DNA of 64,000 bases from Streptomyces sp. ACA25 (GCF_028200735.1 NZ_JAQKPV010000011.1:124001-188000), one strand, 5' to 3'; shown: positions 54,422 through 62,525, numbered from the stretch's first letter. The notes: generated by a model not told the origin, from the sequence alone. Numbers and translations: made by a program.

Positions 54422-54793
54422 GACCTGTGGGCGACCGAGCACGAGACGCGGGAGGAGATCACCGACCGCTACCGTCCCGTTTGGGAGCAATCGGACACGA
54501 CGATCACCGCCCTCGCCATCGACTCCCCCGGCCACGTGCCCTGGTGGCCACGCCCCAATGTGAAGCTGTTCAACGTCCTGGTCCACATGCTCACCGAGAC
54601 CAGCCGGCACGCCGGTCACGCCGACATCCTGCGCGAACAGTTCGACGGCTCGACAGGGACATCAGCCGAATACTCGACCCCGCAACGCGACGGGGCCTTC
54701 TGGGAAGCCCGGTGCGCGAAGATCGAGCGGGCCGCCAGAGCGGCCGTCGGGAGTGGCGGGTCAGAAATTTCTGACCCTCGCCGGACGTTCTGA
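54422..54793 (+). pseudogene. DinB/DUF664 family protein, 5'-truncated
   Basis: The frame DLWATEHETREEITDRYRPV ... WWPRPNVKLFNVLVHMLTET ... NRHAGHAD-like (SRHAGHADILREQFDG) is the C-terminal two thirds of a mycothiol-type DinB (DUF664) protein, with the conserved His of HAGH. The upstream ~70 residues with the first His ligand are replaced by the end of the membrane-protein gene, so no start codon fits. A fragment created by recombination. Confidence 0.75.
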
Positions 54794-54824
54794 GCCTGGA
54801 TTCACGCGGTGGATCCAGGCTCAG
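54790..54824 (+). terminator. Hairpin terminator after the DinB fragment
   Basis: A 16-bp stem with one mismatch (arms 54790-54805 and 54809-54824, loop GCG) overlapping the stop codon. The remaining 180 bp to the FHA gene hold no gene I can support. Confidence 0.75.
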
Positions 54825-55006
54825 CGGAACACGGGAATCTTCGGCGGCGACCAGGAAGGCCCCGCCCCCCGCTGGTAAATGCCCGACTCAGGAAGGCCAG
54901 AAAACCATCTGGTGCGCACGGGGAGAGGCCCGTACATTTACGCACTGCCGCCTCAATCCTGTTGAGGGGAGCAGTTGCATCATTCGCCTCACGGGGGAGG
55001 TAAGCA

Positions 55007-55816
55007 ATGGCACGCATCTTACTAGTGCCCGGGGCATGTGCCATGACCACGCATACCCTCGAGCTGAACCCAGGAGAGGTGCTCACCTTTGGGCGCACCG
55101 ATGACCGGCCGCGTACGGGCGGCCCGCATCTGGTCATCCGGCACGCGGGAGTTTCCCGGCGGGCCGGGATCATCACCGCCGCCAGCACGTACTGGAGCCT
55201 GACCAACCTCAGTACCGGCCGGACCTATGTGGTGGAGAACCCGGAGGGCGCCGGAGAACACATCAAGATCGCTCCGGGGAGAGCGGAGGCGCCGATCCCG
55301 TTCGAATTCTCGCGGGTGCTTCTTCCAGCCGGCGAGGAGGTACTCAGCTTCGACGTGTGGGCGCCGGAGCACGAGTATCTGGTGCCGGCCCTGGATTCCC
55401 TCTCCGGCGAGCTCACGGCACCGGCCTTTCCCCTGGACCGTACCAAGCGGTACTTCCTGGTGCTGGTCGCGTTGTGCGAGCCGAAACTGCGTGAGGAGCC
55501 GTTCGCGCCCGTGCCGACCGTGGCCGAGATCGTCCGGCGGCTGAAACCCGTGTGGCCCGCCGCGACTTCGGCCGCCGTCCAGTGGAACATCGACTACCTC
55601 GCGGTGAAACTCCGCCTCAAGCCCCCGCCGGAGACGATGGCCGAGGGCGGGCCGCGCTTCAACGGCAAGAAGGAGTCGCTGGTCTCCCTGGCCCTCCGTT
55701 TCAACCTCCTGTGCGAGGACGACCTCGCGCTGCTGTGGGCGTCCGCAGGGACGACGACGGCCACGACGGCCAGTGCGGCCACAGCATCCCCGGTGTCCGG
55801 AAGGGTCGCGCGGTGA
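55007..55816 (+). CDS. FHA domain protein
   Basis: A 269-residue cytoplasmic protein. Residues about 15-85 form a forkhead-associated domain (GEVLTFGRTDDRP, VIRHAGVSRRAGII, LTNLSTGRTYV), which binds phosphothreonine. The central and C-terminal parts (SFDVWAPEHEYLVPALDSL, VPTVAEIVRRLKPVWPA, SLALRFNLLCEDDLALLW) are helical and unassigned. It overlaps the kinase gene by GTGA, so it is almost certainly a partner or substrate of that kinase. ATG 55007 with GGGGGAGG 6 nt upstream. Confidence 0.85.
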   Translation: MARILLVPGACAMTTHTLELNPGEVLTFGRTDDRPRTGGPHLVIRHAGVSRRAGIITAASTYWSLTNLSTGRTYVVENPEGAGEHIKIAPGRAEAPIPFEFSRVLLPAGEEVLSFDVWAPEHEYLVPALDSLSGELTAPAFPLDRTKRYFLVLVALCEPKLREEPFAPVPTVAEIVRRLKPVWPAATSAAVQWNIDYLAVKLRLKPPPETMAEGGPRFNGKKESLVSLALRFNLLCEDDLALLWASAGTTTATTASAATASPVSGRVAR

Positions 55817-57330
55817 GCGCGCGGGCAACGGTGCGGGTACCGGCCGGGTACCGGGTCGGCCGCTGGGAGGTCCAGGAGCCGCTGGCATCCGGCTCCTTCG
55901 GCAGTGTCTACGCTGCGCGGCGGACAGGGAACGGGGAGGAGCTGCCGGAGAGCGCGGCGCTGAAGTTCCTTCCCACCGGCACCCAGACCCCACGCGGCCT
56001 GAGCCACCTGCGGGACATCGCCGAGCGGGAGGTGGCGCTGCTGCGGCGGCTGCGGCACCCCCGGCTCATCCGCATGTACGAGGTCCTGACCGTCGAGGAC
56101 CCTGGGCGTCCGGAGCTGGACGGCGCCACCGTGCTGGTGCTGGAGCGGGCGGAGACGTCCCTCGCCGTGCTGCTCCGACAGACGGGGGACGACGGTGGGG
56201 GCCCGCTGCCCGGTGCCGGGCCACTGCTCGCGCAGGTCTGCGCCGGGCTGGCTCAGCTGCACCAGGCGGGGTGGGTACACGGTGATCTCAAGCCCGGCAA
56301 TGTCCTGCTGATGGCCGATGGTTCGGTGCGGCTCGCCGATTTCAGCCTTGCCGCCGAGCTGGACGGCACCCACGCGTACGCACCGCTTTTCACCAGCGGC
56401 GACTACGCGCCGCCAGAGCTGGCCTCCGAGCCGGTAACCGAGCGGGGCCGTCAGACACGGACGACCGCCGACATCTGGGCATTCGGGGTGCTCGCCCATC
56501 TGCTGCTGACCGGCCTGCACGCCTTCCCGGGCAGCACGGCCGCCGCTCGCCGGGAAGCCATGCGGCGGTATGCGGCCGGGGCCGAGGAGCTGCGGTTGTC
56601 CCCGGCGCTCCCCGCAGTGTGGCGGCCCATAGTGGCCGGCTGCCTGGCCCGTACGCATGAGGGGCGGTCCGGTTACAGCCCTATGGCCCTGCTGCGGCAG
56701 GTGGAGGAGGCGGCGGGGGCTGAGCGCTCGCCCCGGCTGGCGGCCGCCCCCCGGCGGCGGTGGCTGACAGCCGCCGCGGGTGGCGTCGTGCTGGCGGCCC
56801 TCACCGCCGGTGTACTCCTCCCCCGGGCCGGGTCTGAGCCGCCCCCCTACGGCGCGGACCGGCTGGCCACCGACGCAGGGATCCCCGACGGTCTGCGGAA
56901 GCTCATCGTGGACACCGCCGACGTCTGCGACCAGGAGGAGGTCACACCGGCCCTGATCGCCGCCCTGCTGAAGGCGGAGAGCGACTTCGACGCCGATCTC
57001 CACGATCCGGAGAACGACGAGTTCGGTATCGCCCGCTGGACGCCGAGCGTTCTGTACTGGTGGCTGCCCAGCGAGGAGCGGCCGGAGCGGGACGTTCCGC
57101 CGGAGCCGCCGTTCCCGCCGGAGATGTCCATTCCCGCCGTGGGCCGCTACCTGTGCCATGTGAGCCCGCGTGTCCGGCACGACCTGGAGGTGGACCACCA
57201 GGTCGCCCTCACGCTCGCCCACCGCAGTTCGTGGGAGCGGGTCAACGAGTGGGGCGGGGTGCCTGAGCATCTCCGCGACCACGCCGAAGAGGTGGCCCGG
57301 TATCTGGCGCTCTACACGCCGGGCGGCTGA
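55813..57330 (+). CDS. Membrane Ser/Thr kinase fused to a lytic-transglycosylase-like domain
   Basis: A 505-residue fusion. Kinase domain residues about 13-290: GSFGSVYAAR (glycine loop), Lys51, the alpha-C Glu in EREVALLRRLRHP, HGDLKPGNVLL (catalytic Asp158), LADFSLA (Asp176; DFS instead of DFG) and GDYAPPELA. One membrane span at about 317-338. Outside, residues about 360-505 resemble an SLT transglycosylase/lysozyme fold: ALIAALLKAESDFDADLHDP with Glu389 in the catalytic position and FGIARWTPSVL like the family's M-x-P-S block. It may couple cell-wall state to phosphorylation; the extracellular domain could also be a binding module. Confidence 0.85.
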   Translation: MSARATVRVPAGYRVGRWEVQEPLASGSFGSVYAARRTGNGEELPESAALKFLPTGTQTPRGLSHLRDIAEREVALLRRLRHPRLIRMYEVLTVEDPGRPELDGATVLVLERAETSLAVLLRQTGDDGGGPLPGAGPLLAQVCAGLAQLHQAGWVHGDLKPGNVLLMADGSVRLADFSLAAELDGTHAYAPLFTSGDYAPPELASEPVTERGRQTRTTADIWAFGVLAHLLLTGLHAFPGSTAAARREAMRRYAAGAEELRLSPALPAVWRPIVAGCLARTHEGRSGYSPMALLRQVEEAAGAERSPRLAAAPRRRWLTAAAGGVVLAALTAGVLLPRAGSEPPPYGADRLATDAGIPDGLRKLIVDTADVCDQEEVTPALIAALLKAESDFDADLHDPENDEFGIARWTPSVLYWWLPSEERPERDVPPEPPFPPEMSIPAVGRYLCHVSPRVRHDLEVDHQVALTLAHRSSWERVNEWGGVPEHLRDHAEEVARYLALYTPGG

Positions 57331-57333
57331 CCC

Positions 57334-57369
57334 GGTGGCCGCCGGCCTGGTGCAGGCTGGGCGGCCACC
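57334..57369. terminator. Bidirectional hairpin terminator
   Basis: GGTGGCCGCC (57334-57343) and GGCGGCCACC (57360-57369) form a perfect 10-bp stem between the convergent kinase and secreted-protein genes. Confidence 0.75.
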
Positions 57370-57375
57370 GAGGCG

Positions 57376-57861
57376 TCACCACCAGGAGGTGACGGTGTTG
57401 GTGCCCTCACACCTGCTGCCGCTCAGCACCACCACGCAGGAGCGGAAGGCCACCGTGCTGGACGGAGAGGTGCGCAGGGCCTGCGTGTACTGGCGGTCGC
57501 CGACCCGCCGGACGGACACACAGTTCGGCTGGCGGTTCCCGGTCAGATCCGCCTCGAACCGGATGTAGTAGTTGCCGTTGGTGTTCACCGCACGGCCCCA
57601 GCCGTACTGGACACCGTTGAGGTACCCGGAGCGGACCTGGGCCGTCCCCGCCGGACCGGTCCTCTGCCGCTGGGTGGTGGTGCCGGTGGCGTTGGCCGGG
57701 TTCACCCAGTTGCAGCTCACCGAAGCCTCGACTCCCTGCGATTGCGCTGCTGCCGCCGGGGCGGCGCCGCCCGCGAGCAGCAGGCCGGAGAAGACCAGTG
57801 CGGAGCCGGCGGCGGCGACGGCCTTGCCCTTGCGGTGTCGGGTGGAGCGGATGATGGTCAT
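57376..57861 (-). CDS. Secreted small cysteine-containing protein
   Basis: A 161-residue exported protein. Signal peptide at residues 1-39 (basic start HRKGKAVAAAGSALVFSGLL, cleavage after AAPAAAA). The mature part has four Cys (ASVSCNW, RQPNCVSV, FRSCVVV, GSRCEGT), enough for two disulfides, and a beta-rich composition with AQVRSGYLNGVQYGWGRAVN. Function unknown; typical of actinomycete secreted proteins. GAAGGGGAA precedes ATG 57861. Confidence 0.75.
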   Translation of the reverse strand: MTIIRSTRHRKGKAVAAAGSALVFSGLLLAGGAAPAAAAQSQGVEASVSCNWVNPANATGTTTQRQRTGPAGTAQVRSGYLNGVQYGWGRAVNTNGNYYIRFEADLTGNRQPNCVSVRRVGDRQYTQALRTSPSSTVAFRSCVVVLSGSRCEGTNTVTSWW

Positions 57862-58119
57862 GCGTTTCCCCTTCGCGGTCGTCCGTTGGGACGTTCAGAA
57901 GGATTCTTCATCTCGGCCGGTCGGGGTACCTCTGACCTCTCAGGGTGGCTGGCGCCTCCCTTCTGGAAGTCTCTGCGGGCTCATCGAATACGACATCCGC
58001 CGCCCCCTGACCTCGACGGGAACCAACCTTCTCGGCCTGGTCAAGCACCTGTCGACAACTACCGCTGCGGGAGCCCCGAGTCCTCGCCAGCTCCACGCCC
58101 GGGGCCGGCGTCGCTGCGG

Positions 58120-58138
58120 CCCTTAACCGGGTTAAGGG
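58120..58138. repeat. 19-bp perfect palindrome CCCTTAACC-G-GGTTAAGGG, with a second half-site
   Basis: The 9-bp arms are exact complements around one base. A further copy of the half-site CCCTTAACC lies at 58168-58176, overlapping the stop codon of the gene ending at 58171. TTAA-containing palindromes are rare in this GC-rich DNA, so a protein-binding site is likely; its 3' position also allows a terminator. The region 57862-58170 holds no supported gene. Confidence 0.55.
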
Positions 58139-58170
58139 TCCCGTCGCGCCCCTCGCCCCCGCCTGGACCC

Positions 58171-58527
58171 TTAACCCGGTCTACTGGTCGACGATGTCGT
58201 CACCAGCGGGTCCCAGCTCCAGCACGTCGCACTCCGGCTCCGTGCGTCCGGAGCCGCCCCTATGGCGGCGTGTCGGGTTCGGCTCGTTGGCCGGGTGGCT
58301 TCCCTGGAGGCTGCTCGGTGCCCGCGCTCAGGCTGTGAGGGTCCGCGGTAGTGCCATGCCAGCGGGTCGCCGTCGGGGTCCGGTTCGTAGTCAGCGCGCT
58401 GTTCCCAGCCGTCGACGACCATGTCCGCTCCACCGCTCGGGTCCTGGCCGCTGTCGAGGTCGAGCTGTTCGCCGTCGAGCGGCCCGCCCACCAGCTGCAC
58501 GGCGCGCCGCATGCCGCCGCCGGTCAC
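58171..58527 (-). CDS. Small acidic hypothetical protein of mobile-element type
   Basis: A 118-residue protein starting with GTG that overlaps the stop of the upstream gene by GTGA. Its ordered part MRRAVQLVGGPLDGEQLDLD and MVVDGWEQRADYEPDPDGDP is of a small-protein type seen on Streptomyces elements; the C-terminal third is Arg/Ser-rich and may be out-of-frame after an indel. Function unknown. Confidence 0.5.
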   Translation of the reverse strand: MTGGGMRRAVQLVGGPLDGEQLDLDSGQDPSGGADMVVDGWEQRADYEPDPDGDPLAWHYRGPSQPERGHRAASREATRPTSRTRHAAIGAAPDARSRSATCWSWDPLVTTSSTSRPG

Positions 58528-58781
58528 AGGACCATCCCGGGCCGGTACCGGTTGCTCCAGGACGCGGCGGTGCGGGCGGGGTCCAGCGCCAGTGCCCCGG
58601 TGTCGATCCCGGTGCCCTCCAGTTCCTCGTCCAGCCGGTCCTGCAGCGCGTCCACGAGGCCGGCCGGGACGGCGAGCGGCAGCTGCTCCTGGCCGTCCTG
58701 GCCGTCGTCCTGCTGCGGGGCCCAGGGGGCGGGGTCGGCGGCCGACTTGTTCGCTGTCGCCGTGGTGGTGGTGTCCGTCAT
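58524..58781 (-). CDS. Small hypothetical protein, first gene of a leftward pair
   Basis: An 85-residue acidic protein: a Thr/Ala-rich start (TDTTTTATANKSAADPAP), an amphipathic helix (VPAGLVDALQDRLDEELEG) and a basic end (ASWSNRYRPGMVL). ATG 58781 with GAGAGGG just upstream. Translationally coupled to the next gene and divergent from the XRE-tap-tpg-like operon. Confidence 0.55.
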   Translation of the reverse strand: MTDTTTTATANKSAADPAPWAPQQDDGQDGQEQLPLAVPAGLVDALQDRLDEELEGTGIDTGALALDPARTAASWSNRYRPGMVL

Positions 58782-58883
58782 GCCCTCTCTGCACCTCATC
58801 ACCCCACCCGCGCACGGCGGTTCACTCAGCCCCACCGGCATCACGCGCGGCGCCCTGTCGGTGAACCGCCCCCCACCAGCAAG

Positions 58884-58917
58884 TTGCCAAAAGGTAACCC
58901 CGTGTGTATATTTGGCA
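58884..58917 (+). promoter_or_regulatory. Leaderless promoter inside an inverted repeat (xre operon)
   Basis: TTGCCA (58884-58889), a 17-bp spacer and TATATT (58907-58912) place the transcript start at the ATG itself (58919). TGCCAAA (58885-58891) and TTTGGCA (58911-58917) are perfect inverted repeats covering the -35 box and the start, an ideal operator for repression by the first gene product. Confidence 0.75.
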
Positions 58918-58918
58918 T

Positions 58919-59239
58919 ATGACGTCTACGGAGCGTGATCTGCGCGACACGATCGCGGCCCTGCTGCGGGCGACCGGTGAACGGCACGCGGACCTCGCTG
59001 ACGCTCTGGGCATCGTCCGCAGCCAGGTCTCCCGCAAGCAAGCCGGTACCCGCCCGTGGTCTCTGAAAGACCTCCACCACCTGGCCGCTCACTACGGCAT
59101 GGGACCGGCCGACCTGCTGTGCGGGATGGACCACGCCGTCCGCCGGCTCCCCGAACACCGCCGCGCCGACACCATCGGCGGCACCCAGACCACCATCACC
59201 ACCGCTGCGGCCACCTCGTCCCGGAAGGCGCCCCGATGA
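58919..59239 (+). CDS. XRE-type regulator, first gene of the tap/tpg-like operon
   Basis: A 106-residue protein with one helix-turn-helix: LRDTIAALLRATGERHADLA, then DALGIVRSQVSRKQAGTRPW. The C-terminal third is Thr/Arg-rich and probably disordered. The ATG is leaderless (start of transcript by promoter spacing). It overlaps the tap-like gene by ATGA. It probably represses its own operon through the flanking inverted repeat. Confidence 0.82.
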   Translation: MTSTERDLRDTIAALLRATGERHADLADALGIVRSQVSRKQAGTRPWSLKDLHHLAAHYGMGPADLLCGMDHAVRRLPEHRRADTIGGTQTTITTAAATSSRKAPR

Positions 59240-60606
59240 CGACTCCGCCCGATCCGATCGACGCGCTGCTGGAGCAGGCCCGCCCGCTCCCGGACCCCGC
59301 CGAACGCCAGCGGCTGCGCACCGCCGGGGCGTTGACCCGCACCCAGATCGCCGCCGCGATCGGCGTCACACCGGCCACCGTCGCGAAATGGGAGACCGGT
59401 GCCACTGACCCGGCCGGTGCTCACCGGGCCGCCTACGGCAAGCTCCTGGACGGCCTGGCCCAGCGCTACCCCGCCCCCGCCGCCCGGCCGGCCACCCCGG
59501 AAGCCGTTCCCCCGCCGGCACCGGCGGCCCCGGATGCGCCGGAGAGCCCCGCGGCGCGGCAGGCCCGCGCCGCGCACGACCGCCACCGGAACCGGCCGCG
59601 TCCCACCACGGCGGAACAGACCCGCTCCGAACTCGCAGAGAAGATCACCGCCGCCGTCGTCACCGAGTTGGAGCGCGCCGCCGGGGACGCGGACGCGGCG
59701 ACCGAGGCCCTGATCAAGCGCGCGATCCCGGACGTCATGAGCCTGTTCGCGGCGACGCGGCGTACGGCCCGCTACGAGCACACCTCCTACCCGGCGCTTC
59801 CGCCCATTTTCACCAAGCCCAGCAAGCGGGAGGCGGATCTGGTCTGGGAGGCGCGCCCCTCCTGGCGGCACCCGAACCTGCGCCGTACCCCGGACGGCGA
59901 ACTGACGGTGACGGCGCTGGATGTCAATGCCGCGTACCTGTCCGCGTTCAAGACGTGGCTGCCGATCGGCCGCCTCGAGCACCAGTTGGGAGGTGAGCAC
60001 GACCGGAAGCGGGCCGGGGTCTACCTCATCGACCCTCCGGCCTGGCGGCACACGAACGGCCCGAGCCCGCTGGGGGACCGGGAGGAGACCGGCCCGCTGT
60101 GGATCACCGAACCCACGATGCGGCTCCTGCTGCGTATCGCCGGGCCGAAGTACGGCCTGATCGACGCTCCGCCGGTGATCCATGAATCGTGGACCTCCGG
60201 CGCCACCGAAACACTGCTGGACTCCCTGCGCCAGCTCCTCGCCGACGCCCGCACCGACGCCCTCGCGGCCGGTGACGACATCACCCTGACCTACGTCAAG
60301 CAGATGTACGCGAAGTTTGTCTCCACCCTCGGAGAGAGCCCCCACAACCGTGAACTGGTCCGCCCGGACTGGGTCCACCTCATCCGCTCCCAAGCATTCG
60401 CGAACCTGTGGTGGCGCGCCTACAAGGCCGCCACCGCCGGACTGACCGTGGTCACGGTCGCGGGCACGGACGAGCTGCACGTGGCCGGTGACTGGCGGAC
60501 CGTGTTCACCGAGGGCACCGCCCTGGCCGACATGAAGGTCAAGACCGACTCACGTACCGGCGACCCCGTCACCTACACCGCCACCCTCACCGGACGGGAC
60601 ACCTGA
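59236..60606 (+). CDS. Tap-like telomere protein with HTH and PolB-like motifs
   Basis: A 456-residue protein. N-terminal HTH residues about 22-75 (LTRTQIAAAIGVTPATVAKW), a Pro/Ala linker, then a catalytic-looking domain. Three blocks resemble protein-primed family-B polymerases: LDVNAAYLSAF (Asp229; compare motif A DxNSLYP), VKQMYAKFVSTLGE (Lys355 to Phe361; compare the K...LYGKF motif B) and VAGTDELHV (Asp412; compare motif C DTDS, with the first Asp replaced by Gly). Tap in Streptomyces works with the terminal protein Tpg at telomeres and has been reported to have primase/polymerase activity (recalled). Shorter than the usual ~740 residues. Confidence 0.7.
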   Translation: MTTPPDPIDALLEQARPLPDPAERQRLRTAGALTRTQIAAAIGVTPATVAKWETGATDPAGAHRAAYGKLLDGLAQRYPAPAARPATPEAVPPPAPAAPDAPESPAARQARAAHDRHRNRPRPTTAEQTRSELAEKITAAVVTELERAAGDADAATEALIKRAIPDVMSLFAATRRTARYEHTSYPALPPIFTKPSKREADLVWEARPSWRHPNLRRTPDGELTVTALDVNAAYLSAFKTWLPIGRLEHQLGGEHDRKRAGVYLIDPPAWRHTNGPSPLGDREETGPLWITEPTMRLLLRIAGPKYGLIDAPPVIHESWTSGATETLLDSLRQLLADARTDALAAGDDITLTYVKQMYAKFVSTLGESPHNRELVRPDWVHLIRSQAFANLWWRAYKAATAGLTVVTVAGTDELHVAGDWRTVFTEGTALADMKVKTDSRTGDPVTYTATLTGRDT

Positions 60607-61184
60607 TGGCCGACAACTACCGCTGGGCCGACCTCGGCGCGCTCGGCGCCCAGGGCGTGCCCGGCGCCCGCGCCCTCGGCGCAGGGATCGAACGCATGGT
60701 CACCGGCATCGCCTCCCCACCCGACACCCGCCGCGGCTGGACCGCACGCCTGAACTACCTCACCAAATCCCCCGCCGGCCGCACCGCCCTCACCGACGCC
60801 GGCATCAGCCGGCGCGCCCTCGCGGCCTGGACCGCCGGGAAACGCTCCCCCTCCCCGAAGAACCGCGCCAAGCTCGACCGGGCCTACTGGGACCTGCGCC
60901 GCCAGCGGGTCACCCCCCACCTCAAACGCCGCCTCGCGAACAACGGCCGGGGGACCCGGATCGAGATCGACCCCGTCGACCAGCGCAACGTCCAACAGCC
61001 CCACCGCCGCGACCTGGCCGTGCGCCATACCAACGTCCGCCCCCGCATCTGGAACACCGCCGTCGACGCCTGGCTGGACGACGACCACCAGGCGATGGAA
61101 GGCATCTGGGACGAGATCATCATGGACCTCGGCTCCGGCTACGACGCATATACGAATGTCAGTTCGGTTGGTTGGGCTGCTTAA
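60606..61184 (+). CDS. Small basic HTH protein, Tpg-like candidate terminal protein
   Basis: A 192-residue basic protein overlapping the tap-like stop by one base (TGATG). Layout parallels Tpg: an HTH (LTDAGISRRALAAWTAGKRS), Pro-Ser and basic helix (NRAKLDRAYWDLRRQRVTPH), and an acidic C-terminal helix (AVDAWLDDDHQAMEGIWDEI). Length equals that of Tpg (about 185). Sequence identity to Tpg is low, so it may be a different terminal-protein class, like Tpc, or a DNA-binding accessory factor. The gene order HTH-tap-tpg supports the call. Confidence 0.6.
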   Translation: MADNYRWADLGALGAQGVPGARALGAGIERMVTGIASPPDTRRGWTARLNYLTKSPAGRTALTDAGISRRALAAWTAGKRSPSPKNRAKLDRAYWDLRRQRVTPHLKRRLANNGRGTRIEIDPVDQRNVQQPHRRDLAVRHTNVRPRIWNTAVDAWLDDDHQAMEGIWDEIIMDLGSGYDAYTNVSSVGWAA

Positions 61185-61263
61185 CGCCGCGCCCGCCTCA
61201 AGGAACCCCGGAAGTTGAAGAGGGCCCACTGTCGGAGGTACCAACTGCCACGGCGCCCACCCG

Positions 61264-61410
61264 ATGGTGCCGAGCTGGGAGGACTGGCAGCGCCGCGAGC
61301 GTTCCGGGTGGTGCGACACCGAGCCCGGCAACGGCCCACCGTCCACCGGCTGGGCCGCGGATTCCCAGTACGACGGCGAGGACTTCACCGGACCGATGCT
61401 CGACTACTGA
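61264..61410 (+). CDS. 48-aa small ORF after the tpg-like gene
   Basis: Reads MVPSWEDWQRRERSGWCDTE and ends FTGPMLDY. Trp-rich and acidic with good codon bias, but the ATG has no clear ribosome site and the in-frame sequence upstream (GTNCHGAHP) looks like part of a longer, broken gene. A fragment is as likely as a gene. Confidence 0.35.
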   Translation: MVPSWEDWQRRERSGWCDTEPGNGPPSTGWAADSQYDGEDFTGPMLDY

Positions 61411-61438
61411 CCCCGCCGCACACCTGGCCAGCCTGACG

Positions 61439-61663
61439 TCAGTGTCCGCCGCTGCTGGAATCATCGGTGCTGTTGTTCTGCGGGGTGTCGTCGTCCTTGT
61501 CCGGGAGTGCCTGCGCTTCGTCTTCGTGCGCGTCCCCGTCGTCATATTCCACAAGTCGGCCGCACGGTTCGAAGACGGTCCCGATCACGCTGTACGGCAG
61601 GTCGCACTCCGGCTCCGGGCATCCGCTGCCGCTGATGTCCGCGGGCTTGCCCTTGCGCGCGTT
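61439..61663 (-). pseudogene. Degenerate small-protein fragment
   Basis: A minus-strand frame without a usable start reads GKPADISGSGCPEPECDLPY, VIGTVFEPCGRLVEYDDGDA and an acidic/Asn/Ser tail. The PEPECD block recurs, out of frame, near 58225 (TEPECDV), so both may derive from the same small-gene family. Low support. Confidence 0.35.
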
Positions 61664-61721
61664 CCATGGAGCTGCTGACCTGGCGGCTTTGCAACATCCC
61701 GGCCGGCAGGGAAGAGGGGGA

Positions 61722-62525
61722 TCACTGCCATCCGGTGCTGAACAGCGCGTATTCGAGCAGGTCGGACGCAGTGTCGGACGGCCAAGTGCCCATTGCCGCC
61801 GCCTGGCGGGCAGCTGCGTACATGAAGGAGAGGTAGACCGCGTAGCGGTGGGGCGACCAGTTCCACTCCCGCCAGACCCAGAGGGCGACCGACCCGTCGG
61901 GATCGTGCCCTGTCTCCCGGCCGACTGCCTGGGCCAGAGACCGCAGACGCCGGGCCAGAACACGGTCCAGGATGAGCGGTCCGGGGCCGGCCGACGGCGG
62001 CACCGTCTTGCCGGCGAAGTACAGAAACTTCGTGTAGAACGAGGGGCCGAACCAGGCAATGCGGTCCTGGAGTGTCGCGTAAGCCGCTTCGGCGCTGTGC
62101 TCACTCAGCGCGGTGACCGCACGGGCCAGCACCATGTCCAGGTCGTCGGCGGTCAGGATCTTGTGCAGGGTGGCGGGTCCGCTGCCGCCGGGGGAGCCGC
62201 TCTTCCCCTTCCCCCACACGTAGGTGGCGACCAGCGCCTCCCTGTAATCCTCGCGCCGTAGCGCCTCCGCGACGATCAACGCCACCTGCGCCCGGCTGAT
62301 GTCCGCATCTCCGGCCTGGGTTACCGGAGCCAGCGCCGAGGGCCAGGGGGCGATCTGCGCCCACCGGCTGGGACTGTAACGAACCGTGTGCGCGCCCGGC
62401 GTCCCGTCCGCCAGCCACACTGCGTTCCCGCGCCACCAGCGACCCAGAGCCTCCAGAGCCACACCGGGCAGCAGACGCGCAGCCATCTCCCGGTCCACCG
62501 CATCCGCCCGGTCCTGCCTGCTCAC
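61722..62525 (-). CDS. OGG-fold (8-oxoguanine DNA glycosylase-like) protein
   Basis: A 267-residue protein that I match to the actinobacterial OGG-fold family: AVWLADGTPGAHTVRYSPSR, a helical core, and the helix-hairpin-helix-like block FGPSFYTKFLYFAGK with a Lys in place. The fold suggests base excision or another DNA-end activity; the catalytic Asp after the hairpin (PGPLILDRVLA) is present. GTG 62525 with GGGGGAGGG upstream. It sits in accessory DNA and could be part of a defence or element-borne set. Confidence 0.72.
   Translation of the reverse strand: MSRQDRADAVDREMAARLLPGVALEALGRWWRGNAVWLADGTPGAHTVRYSPSRWAQIAPWPSALAPVTQAGDADISRAQVALIVAEALRREDYREALVATYVWGKGKSGSPGGSGPATLHKILTADDLDMVLARAVTALSEHSAEAAYATLQDRIAWFGPSFYTKFLYFAGKTVPPSAGPGPLILDRVLARRLRSLAQAVGRETGHDPDGSVALWVWREWNWSPHRYAVYLSFMYAAARQAAAMGTWPSDTASDLLEYALFSTGWQ

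Noticed and set aside
58528..58815. Longer start for the gene ending at 58171
   Set aside because: The extension is His/Arg/Gly low complexity and antisense-like to nothing useful; the GTGA-coupled start at 58527 is better supported.
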